Shown here in pieces: positions 1 to 5,380 of a stretch of DNA of 6,148 nucleotides. This DNA is from UBA6168 sp964442355 (GTDB lineage: Bacteria; Bacteroidota; Bacteroidia; Chitinophagales; Saprospiraceae), in assembly GCA_964442355.1 (NCBI GenBank), contig CAYTZS010000263.1, positions 1-6,148 on the forward strand. Direction: 5' to 3'. Position 1 is the stretch's first letter, and every line of letters starts with the position of its first letter. Below the pieces are notes generated by a model. That model searched no databases, had not been told where the DNA came from, and saw only the letters and a list, made by a program, of their open reading frames with translations. Both the position numbers and the translations under genes were made by a program.

Positions 1-1518
1 GCCAGCGTCACCAATCTTGGTTGTACAAGGTTTGATACCGTTTACGTTGGCGTGGACTCCTTGCCATGGGCCATGGAAATTATGCCAGCTGACACAGTAA
101 TTTGTCAAGGTGAGCAAGTACTGTTGACCTCCCCCGTTTATGAGCCAGGTGATTTTGGGCAAATCGAGTTTTTGTGGACACCTGCAAATGGCCAACTTAC
201 ACCTGATTCTTTTTACAACATGGTGGTTCAGCCAGCTTTTACCACGACTTATTTTCGGTTGGCGACAAATGGATTTTGCAGTCAAATTGATTCTACGACC
301 GTGACCGTGATTTCCGTTACCTCGCTTCAAATAACCCCAACATCACCAGTCATTTGCCAAGGTGATACGGTTCAGTTGACGGCCAGTGCTCCAGTTCAAA
401 TTGAATACACTTGGGATCCAGCAGATGGACTTAGCTGTTCGGAATGCCCAAACCCCTTCGCAAGTCCCTCAACATCAACCACATACGAGGTTACGGGTGA
501 GTACGAAGGATGTCCCGTTGGAGGCACTGTCAGTGTCGAAGTGGTTGAAATACCAACGATTACTCCATTTGTAGGTACTATTTGCCTAGGCAACTCTGCA
601 ACCCTCAATAGTTCTCCAAACAGCAATTGGAGCTATGTTTGGTCGTCAACTGATGACCCAAGCTTCAACAGCAGTGAACCATCGCCAGTCGTTTCACCTA
701 CCGTTACCACCCAATACCAAGTGCTCGTGGACAATGGTATCTGCCCAGTACAATCATTCAATGTGACAGTTGCCGTAAGCGACAATCCAACACTAGCTGT
801 CAGTCCAGACACTGTGCTTTGTGGCATAGGTTCGATTCAATTGTTTGCTGCGGCTACTGAACCAGGAGGCAATTACACTTGGTCAACTGGCAGCAACGAA
901 CAAAACCCCGTGGTTGTATTAAACATCGGCATCAACAGTTTTACCGTGACCTACTCCAACAACTGTGGAGACGTACTCCAAGCAACTATTCTGGTGGAGT
1001 TGGTTGAATCAATCGAGGTGGACATCGAAAACGAACCCGACTCTTTGTACCAAGGCACTGATGTTGTGTTAACGACTACAACGAGCGTTCCTGCCAGCGA
1101 ATACCTTTGGTCGAATGGTAGCACATTTGATACAGCCAATGTTGTTGTACTAAACCTGCCAAGCGAAACTTATATCGTGACTGTTACCGATGAATATGGT
1201 TGTACTGACACAGATTCAATCACCTTCACAGTTCTTGAGTCAATGTTTGACATACCGAATGCCTTTTCTCCCAATGGCGACAGCAAAAACGACGTCTTCC
1301 AAGTCGTAATCCTTGGGGAAAACATCGAGGTGCTTTCTATGCGCATTTGGAATAGGTGGGGACAACTCGTCTTTGAAGATGAGAATAGCAATGCTGGATG
1401 GAATGGTGAGCAAAAAGGCGAAGACGCCGCATCAGATGTGTATGTTTATCGTGTCGTAATCCAATTACCGGATGGTTCAAAATACAGCGAGTCAGGTGAC
1501 TTGACATTGTTACGATGA
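1..1518 (+). CDS. T9SS type B sorting domain protein with Ig/PKD-like modules (5' partial)
   Basis: The frame is open from base 1 with no convincing start, so these 505 codons are the C-terminal part of a longer exported protein. Seen: a module remnant (codons 1-20, with G-C at 7-8), then five beta-rich modules of about 70-75 residues starting near codons 31, 111, 185, 262 and 336. Modules 1-3 begin V-I-C-Q-G or T-I-C-L-G, carry a central W (W-T-P, W-D-P, W-S-S) and end with T-T-Y or T-Q-Y strands. Modules 4-5 instead have W-S-x-G-S. Codons about 415-505 match the gliding motility-associated C-terminal domain (CHU_C, TIGR04131 type): I-P-N-A-F-S-P-N-G-D, N-D-V-F, I-W-N-R-W-G-Q-L-V-F, G-W-N-G and V-Y-V-Y-R. 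Known for the family: this domain directs export across the outer membrane by the type IX system, as for SprB-like adhesins. Inferred: a surface or secreted adhesin-like stalk. The module type is assigned by pattern only, and no catalytic domain is visible. Confidence 0.93.
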   Translation, partial: ASVTNLGCTRFDTVYVGVDSLPWAMEIMPADTVICQGEQVLLTSPVYEPGDFGQIEFLWTPANGQLTPDSFYNMVVQPAFTTTYFRLATNGFCSQIDSTTVTVISVTSLQITPTSPVICQGDTVQLTASAPVQIEYTWDPADGLSCSECPNPFASPSTSTTYEVTGEYEGCPVGGTVSVEVVEIPTITPFVGTICLGNSATLNSSPNSNWSYVWSSTDDPSFNSSEPSPVVSPTVTTQYQVLVDNGICPVQSFNVTVAVSDNPTLAVSPDTVLCGIGSIQLFAAATEPGGNYTWSTGSNEQNPVVVLNIGINSFTVTYSNNCGDVLQATILVELVESIEVDIENEPDSLYQGTDVVLTTTTSVPASEYLWSNGSTFDTANVVVLNLPSETYIVTVTDEYGCTDTDSITFTVLESMFDIPNAFSPNGDSKNDVFQVVILGENIEVLSMRIWNRWGQLVFEDENSNAGWNGEQKGEDAASDVYVYRVVIQLPDGSKYSESGDLTLLR

Positions 1519-1862
1519 ACAATCATATTCTAAAAGGAAGTGCAAACAGCCTGAGAAACGGTCGTTTGCACTTTTTCTATTTCACGATGAACCTCGAAAA
1601 CTTTATGCCCTGCGACCAAAATAAATGGGATGCTTGAAAAAGTTGGATGTAAGTCATTTTTACAGCAACTCAGTTAAAAATACCTAATCGAATAGATTTT
1701 TCCAATTTTTACATCAATCGAGCCGTATTTTATATTCCAAAAGTTACTAAATATTTCGCTGGCTCACATTTTACGGAATCAATATGGCACGAAGCTTGCA
1801 ATTCCTCTGATACCTTCCAGAACTCAACATCCACTATCAATTTTTCTTAAAAAACTTAAACT
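1519..1862. other. Gene-free intergenic region, 344 bases
   Basis: The left part holds the terminator of the upstream gene. The rest (about 1580-1862) is A/T-rich with no credible reading frame; the longest ATG-led one noted is 16 codons at 1587-1637. It should contain the promoter and leader of the beta-barrel gene. TAGATTTT at 1693-1700 resembles the Bacteroidota -7 element TAnnTTTG, but no TTG lies at the expected distance upstream, so I do not call a promoter. The leader just before the ATG is A/T-rich and has no Shine-Dalgarno sequence. Confidence 0.6.
1538..1576 (+). terminator. Rho-independent terminator after the T9SS protein
   Basis: The arm AAGTGCAAAC (1538-1547) pairs perfectly over 10 bp with GTTTGCACTT (1564-1573). 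The 16-base loop may pair further through CC at 1550-1551 and GG at 1560-1561. A T-run (1572-1576) follows directly. It begins 19 bases after the stop codon at 1516-1518, as expected for the end of that transcript. Confidence 0.85.
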
Positions 1863-2456
1863 ATGAAAAGGCATATTGCTGCCCTCCTTCTCTGTGGGGC
1901 ACTCACAAGCACATCCGTACTTTTCTCACAATCCTCCAACTCGACACCTAGCAGAATAACACTTAGCGCTGGTATTGGCTTGTTCCCAACCTACTACAAG
2001 GCTGGAGAGAGCTCAGGACTCCCACCTTTCACGTTCAAAGCTGGCTACGACGTATCTAAGAACTTTAGCCTGGGAGGATTTTTCGGATATTCTTCGACTA
2101 CTGCCGAACCAAAAATTTTCGCAGAAGGAACAGATTCACACATCACTAATAAAACTGTGGTAGTTGGAATCAGGGCTGAGGCTCGAAGGGATTTTTCAGA
2201 TAGAATCCAAGGTTATGGCGGCAGCATGTTGGGATATCACCACGCTAATGTCAATGAAATCAGCAACACCACTAAGCAGCTAGTAGTTAGGGCAAACGAT
2301 GAGCCTACTCCTGTAAATCCAAATGCTAGAAAAGGTAAAATGACCTACGCAGCATTCATGGGAGCAAACGTGAAGTTGACCAAAAGGGCTAGTATTTATG
2401 GAGAGATAGGTTATGGAATTTCAATCGCCAATTTGGGCGTTACGATTAGAATTTAA
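1863..2456 (+). CDS. Small outer-membrane beta-barrel protein
   Basis: The 197-residue product has a signal peptide: basic M-K-R-H, a hydrophobic core to about residue 20, and a likely cleavage near S-V-L-F-S-Q (18-23). The remainder is built of alternating polar/hydrophobic, glycine- and aromatic-rich segments at about 31-42, 55-63, 67-78, 97-110, 114-130, 159-172, 176-189 and 190-197. These would fit an eight-stranded barrel of the OmpX/OmpW size class, with the longest extracellular-type loop at about 131-157. The chain ends on a strand (L-G-V-T-I-R-I), though with I rather than the usual F as last residue. The start is the first ATG after an A-rich leader and gives a complete signal peptide. 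Inferred: an integral outer-membrane protein. No substrate or partner can be named. It is shorter than PorP/SprF proteins, which often accompany type B T9SS substrates, and I see no reason to call it one. It is flanked by terminators and is probably monocistronic. Confidence 0.88.
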   Translation: MKRHIAALLLCGALTSTSVLFSQSSNSTPSRITLSAGIGLFPTYYKAGESSGLPPFTFKAGYDVSKNFSLGGFFGYSSTTAEPKIFAEGTDSHITNKTVVVGIRAEARRDFSDRIQGYGGSMLGYHHANVNEISNTTKQLVVRANDEPTPVNPNARKGKMTYAAFMGANVKLTKRASIYGEIGYGISIANLGVTIRI

Positions 2457-2485
2457 GTTTGAGGTCTAAAAACAAAAAGCTAAGA

Positions 2486-2519
2486 AGCTCCTGGTTTTCA
2501 CTTTCCAGGGGCTTTTTTT
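2486..2519 (+). terminator. Rho-independent terminator after the beta-barrel gene
   Basis: The arm AGCTCCTGG (2486-2494) pairs with CCAGGGGCT (2505-2513) over 9 bp with one G-T pair. The loop is 10 bases, and seven T's run from 2513 to 2519. It begins 30 bases after the stop codon. Confidence 0.9.
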
Positions 2520-2673
2520 GTTTATCGCCCAACCAAACAGCCTAAGAATTCGTCATTGATAATGAACCTAATAGCCAAACAAGACATTTTAACTGTCAAT
2601 TCAGCTCTTGAAAAAAAGGACAGACAAAAACAAACACTCATTCCATAATAAAATCAGGAAAGCAAATAATTGC

Positions 2674-2704
2674 TTGATTATTATTTTAGATTAACATACT
2701 TTTA
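2674..2704 (+). promoter_or_regulatory. Putative Bacteroidota-type promoter for the first small exported protein
   Basis: TTG at 2674-2676 is followed after 20 bases by TACTTTTA at 2697-2704. This resembles the -33 TTG and -7 TAnnTTTG elements bound by the primary sigma factor in Bacteroidota, with 7 of 8 consensus-relevant -7 positions matching (final A for G). Transcription would start near 2711, leaving a leader of under 20 bases that consists mostly of the Shine-Dalgarno sequence. The surrounding DNA is very A/T-rich, so a chance match is possible. Confidence 0.45.
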
Positions 2705-2716
2705 CCCAATAAATTA

Positions 2717-2725
2717 AAAGGAGGT
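2717..2725 (+). promoter_or_regulatory. Strong Shine-Dalgarno sequence
   Basis: AAAGGAGGT is a full complement of the usual 16S rRNA 3' tail. Four bases separate GGAGG from the ATG at 2729, which is rather short. It supports that start codon. None of the other four starts in the window has anything comparable. Confidence 0.8.
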
Positions 2726-2728
2726 CTT

Positions 2729-3172
2729 ATGAAAAACAGAATGTCTTTCCTTTTGCTCTCGCTCTTACTCGCAGTTGTTCCATCCAAGGCACAACAAGCC
2801 GAAAAAACGCTCGTCAAATCTTTCAATCTGAACGGCCAAACCACTATTTTGATGGATGTTGATGGGCTTGTAACAGTGACTACTTGGAACGAACCTCAAA
2901 TGCGTATTCAGATGAACATTACCCTGCAAAATGGCAGTGAGACCATGCTAAAGTCTTTAGTTACCGCTGGAAGATACAATCTCGACTCAAAAGAGGTGGA
3001 TGGAAGCTATTCAATTGTAGCGCCAGGGCTTGATCGTCAGATCAAGTTGGGTAACGGCCAACTTTTGGGTGAGCAAATTACTTTCACGGTACTAGCGCCA
3101 AAAGACGTAACCGTTAAAACCCGTGAAGTAGCAACGACCGGACAAGCGATTGGTGCAGTTACTACCTTTTAG
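2729..3172 (+). CDS. Small exported protein of unknown function, paralogue 1
   Basis: The 147-residue product starts with a clear signal peptide: M-K-N-R, a leucine-rich core at 6-17, and a signal peptidase I site after S-K-A (19-21) before Q-Q. The mature part is about 126 residues and beta-rich, with no membrane segment and no cysteine. The segment from E25 to W53 (E-K-T, F-x-L-N-G, I-x-x-D, G-x-V-T-V, W) aligns without gaps to residues 24-52 of the next gene, with 11 of 29 residues identical. The pattern 'G-x-V-T-V-x-x-W followed by x-V/I-x-hydrophobic' recalls the repeating strands of DUF4097 / GIN-type adhesin modules. That is a resemblance only, and the protein is much shorter than most of those. 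Inferred: a soluble periplasmic or surface-exposed protein; there is no lipobox cysteine or sorting domain. It has its own likely promoter, a strong Shine-Dalgarno sequence and its own terminator. Confidence 0.85.
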   Translation: MKNRMSFLLLSLLLAVVPSKAQQAEKTLVKSFNLNGQTTILMDVDGLVTVTTWNEPQMRIQMNITLQNGSETMLKSLVTAGRYNLDSKEVDGSYSIVAPGLDRQIKLGNGQLLGEQITFTVLAPKDVTVKTREVATTGQAIGAVTTF

Positions 3173-3190
3173 CACAATAAAACAAAAAAC

Positions 3191-3227
3191 AAGGGTACAG
3201 CGTTCTTAGGGCGTTGTACCCTTTTTT
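3191..3227 (+). terminator. Rho-independent terminator between the two paralogues
   Basis: The arm AAGGGTACAGCG (3191-3202) pairs with CGTTGTACCCTT (3212-3223) over 12 bp with one G-T pair. The loop is 9 bases and a six-T run covers 3222-3227. It is the most stable-looking hairpin in the window. It sits 18 bases after the stop codon, so the following gene is probably transcribed separately or only by read-through. Confidence 0.93.
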
Positions 3228-3268
3228 ATTTGTCAAATTTAGCATCAAATCATAATAGCTGATAATCA

Positions 3269-3703
3269 ATGAAAAACAAACAGCTTCTGTTCGTCCCAAT
3301 CTTCCTGCTTTTTATTTCGCCTTGTTTTGCACAGCTTGAAAAAACTATTCACCAAACTTTTATTCTGGACGGCAAGTCATCTATTCAGCTTGACTTGTAC
3401 GGTGAGTACACCATCGTACCATGGGCCAGCAATAACGTGCTGGTTGAGACTAATGTCAAACTCTTCAACAGCTCGGCCTCTATCTTCAAACACTTTATCG
3501 AAAAAGACTTGAGATACCAAGTTGATGCTGATACCACCAACGCAGGCACTTTGACGCTAATCAGCCACGATAAAAAAAGAACAACATTGCGCACCAAATC
3601 AGGTGCAGAAAGCACCGAAGTTGTCGAAACGAAAGTATTCGTTCCCGATACTTTCATAGCTCGTGACGAAAGGACATTGGTTTTGGAAGCAGAAAAGAAC
3701 TGA
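3269..3703 (+). CDS. Small exported protein of unknown function, paralogue 2
   Basis: The 144-residue product has a signal peptide: M-K-N-K, a hydrophobic core at 6-18, and cleavage after C-F-A (19-21) before Q-L. C19 lies within the signal peptide and does not form a good lipobox, so this is probably not a lipoprotein. The mature part is beta-rich and matches paralogue 1 in order: E-K-T (24-26), F-x-L-D-G (31-35), I-x-x-D (39-42), G-x-x-T-I (45-49), W52, N-x-x-L-x-N (62-67), K74 and R-Y (82-83). After that the two diverge: this copy is more charged (D-K-K-R at 101-104) and ends with E-A-E-K-N instead of a hydrophobic tail. The ATG has no Shine-Dalgarno sequence, unlike its sister gene. No clear promoter is visible in the 41 bases between the preceding terminator and the ATG, and no terminator follows. 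Function is not recognised. Inferred: it arose by tandem duplication and acts in the periplasm or outside the cell. Confidence 0.85.
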   Translation: MKNKQLLFVPIFLLFISPCFAQLEKTIHQTFILDGKSSIQLDLYGEYTIVPWASNNVLVETNVKLFNSSASIFKHFIEKDLRYQVDADTTNAGTLTLISHDKKRTTLRTKSGAESTEVVETKVFVPDTFIARDERTLVLEAEKN

Positions 3704-3771
3704 GTCTTTTGAAAACCCAAAATAGTTGCTTCCTCTCGTTCTATTTCTCAATTTCACAATAACTCCCCACC

Positions 3772-3792
3772 TTTGACGCATCATGCGTCAAA
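3772..3792. repeat. Perfect inverted repeat spanning a start codon
   Basis: The arm TTTGACGCA (3772-3780) is the exact reverse complement of TGCGTCAAA (3784-3792), with only TCA between them. The ATG of the dehydrogenase gene (3783-3785) has its A in the loop and its TG in the right arm. As RNA this would be a 9-bp hairpin masking the start codon; as DNA it is a 21-base near-palindrome that could be a dimeric regulator site. No T-run follows, so it is not a terminator. No Shine-Dalgarno sequence precedes it. Confidence 0.75.
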
Positions 3793-5342
3793 TCGTTGAA
3801 TTCAAACTAACGCCAGCCGAAGCAGCAGATGAGCAAGCCATCCTAAAAAGAGCTGCCGACTTTTGCAATCTCAAACCAACTGCCATCGATGAAGTAGTTG
3901 TGCTTCGCAAATCCATTGATGCTCGGCGAGGCAATCCACTTATTTTAGTTAAGGTTGAAGTATTCTCAGGAGAAAAGCACGTGGACGAGCCCGTTCTGCT
4001 CGCGAACCTGAAAAATGTCAGCGAAGCAGATGAAGTCATCATCGTCGGAGCGGGCCCAACTGGGTATTTTGCGGCATTGGAACTGATTGAACTGGGGCTC
4101 AAACCCGTTGTGCTTGACCGGGGCAAGGATGTTCGCAGCCGACGTCGTGACCTGCGGGCCATCCAGCAGTTCGGCATTGTAAACCCCAACTCAAACTACT
4201 GCTTTGGTGAGGGTGGCGCTGGCACTTACTCCGATGGTAAGCTTTACACCCGCTCGCACAAGCGGGGCGACATCTACAAAGCGTTGAAACTGTTCGTTGA
4301 ACATGGCGCAACTTCAGATATTCTAGTGGAAGCTCATCCGCACATCGGCTCCAACAAGCTTCCACAAATCGTTTCGAACATCCGTGAAACCATTCTACAT
4401 CATGGAGGTGAGGTGCATTTTGATGCTTTGGTCACCAATTTCATCATGGAGAATGGCCAAATCGCTGGCGTTGTGATAAATGACAGCTTAGAGCGAAGGG
4501 CAAAGTCTGTCATCTTGGCAACTGGACACTCTGCACGGGACATTTACGCCATTTTGCACCAAAACAACATCAAAATTGAGGCAAAACCTTTTGCACTGGG
4601 CGTGAGGGTGGAGCATCCACAAGCTTTGATCGACAAAATCCAGTACGGTCAGGAGAATCGTGACGAACACCTACCTGCATCCAGCTACCGACTAGCCTGC
4701 CAAGTGGGTGACCGAGGCGTTTTCTCTTTTTGCATGTGTCCGGGTGGCTTGGTAGTCCCAGCGGCAACAGCTCCTGGCGAAATCGTGGTGAATGGCATGT
4801 CGATGTCTCGACGAGATTCAGCATTTGCCAACTCCGGCACCGTCGTGCAAGTGGAAAACGAAGACCTTGTGGGTTTTGCGAAACACGGCGTTTTTTCTTC
4901 CCTTGAGTTTCAAAAATCGGTGGAGCAAACCATGTTTGATGCTGGCACGGGAGGCCAGCAGGCACCTGCGCAGCGGATGACCGATTTTGTGTCGGGTAAA
5001 ACATCAGCTTCCCTGCCGGGCAGTTCCTACATCCCTGGCCTGTTCGGAGCACCGTTGCACGAACTTTTGCCGCAGTTTATCTACGAAAAACTTAAGCGGG
5101 GTATGGTTGATTTTGGTCGCAAAATGAAGGGTTACTTTACCGCTGAGGCCAACGTCATTGCTACCGAAAGCCGAACCAGTGCCCCTGTGCGCATCCCAAG
5201 AAACAAAGAAACATTCATGCACGTAGAAGTTGTGGGCTTGTTCCCTGCGGGTGAGGGTGCAGGCTATGCTGGGGGTATCATCTCGGCAGCCATGGATGGC
5301 CAAAACGTGGCTCGTGCCGTCAAGGTTTTTATGGACAGATAG
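3783..5342 (+). CDS. FAD-dependent dehydrogenase, COG2509 type (NAD(P)/FAD-dependent oxidoreductase)
   Basis: The 519-residue cytoplasmic flavoprotein appears complete. Residues 1-80 form an alpha/beta N-terminal domain with L-R-K-S-I-D-A-R-R (41-49), a signature of this family. A Rossmann dinucleotide-binding fold follows: V-G-A-G-P-T-G (88-94), with D112 at the end of the second strand (V-L-D-R-G) placed to bind the FAD ribose. Further family marks are F-G-E-G-G-A-G-T-Y-S-D-G-K-L (141-154), A-T-G-H-S-A-R-D (246-253), F-C-M-C-P-G-G (316-322) and the C-terminal FAD-contact segment P-A-G-E-G-A-G-Y-A-G-G (488-498). There are no membrane segments or signal peptide. Known: the family is widespread and related by fold to other two-domain flavoproteins, but to my knowledge its physiological substrate is not established. 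The cysteines at 317 and 319 could be redox-active, but that is a guess. The start follows a leader without a Shine-Dalgarno sequence and lies within an inverted repeat. The following gene starts 38 bases downstream, suggesting co-transcription. Confidence 0.93.
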   Translation: MRQIVEFKLTPAEAADEQAILKRAADFCNLKPTAIDEVVVLRKSIDARRGNPLILVKVEVFSGEKHVDEPVLLANLKNVSEADEVIIVGAGPTGYFAALELIELGLKPVVLDRGKDVRSRRRDLRAIQQFGIVNPNSNYCFGEGGAGTYSDGKLYTRSHKRGDIYKALKLFVEHGATSDILVEAHPHIGSNKLPQIVSNIRETILHHGGEVHFDALVTNFIMENGQIAGVVINDSLERRAKSVILATGHSARDIYAILHQNNIKIEAKPFALGVRVEHPQALIDKIQYGQENRDEHLPASSYRLACQVGDRGVFSFCMCPGGLVVPAATAPGEIVVNGMSMSRRDSAFANSGTVVQVENEDLVGFAKHGVFSSLEFQKSVEQTMFDAGTGGQQAPAQRMTDFVSGKTSASLPGSSYIPGLFGAPLHELLPQFIYEKLKRGMVDFGRKMKGYFTAEANVIATESRTSAPVRIPRNKETFMHVEVVGLFPAGEGAGYAGGIISAAMDGQNVARAVKVFMDR

Positions 5343-5380
5343 GGCCACGATTGAAAAATATTCAAAACAAGCATCACAAC

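Noticed and set aside
1512..1592. A 9-base direct repeat, ACGATGAAC at 1512-1520 and 1584-1592, on both sides of the first terminator.
   Set aside because: It is short, with no element between the copies other than the terminator, so a target-site duplication is not supported.
1587..1637. A 16-codon ATG-led frame in the intergenic region after the first terminator.
   Set aside because: It is too short, has no ribosome binding site or plausible promoter, and its product has no signal-like or toxin-like character.
1863..1895. Possible lipoprotein lipobox at cysteine 11 of the beta-barrel protein.
   Set aside because: The residue before the cysteine is leucine rather than G/A/S, and the cysteine lies in the middle of the hydrophobic core; an ordinary signal peptide fits better.
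2665..2682. Small inverted repeat, AATAAT and ATTATT, around the -33 element of the putative promoter.
   Set aside because: Six A/T bases per arm in a very A/T-rich stretch are expected by chance; not enough for an operator.
4570..5052. A 160-codon open frame on the minus strand inside the dehydrogenase gene.
   Set aside because: It lies wholly within a strongly supported gene on the other strand; its product has no recognisable domain and a composition (many C, P, R, Q, S) typical of an antisense shadow.
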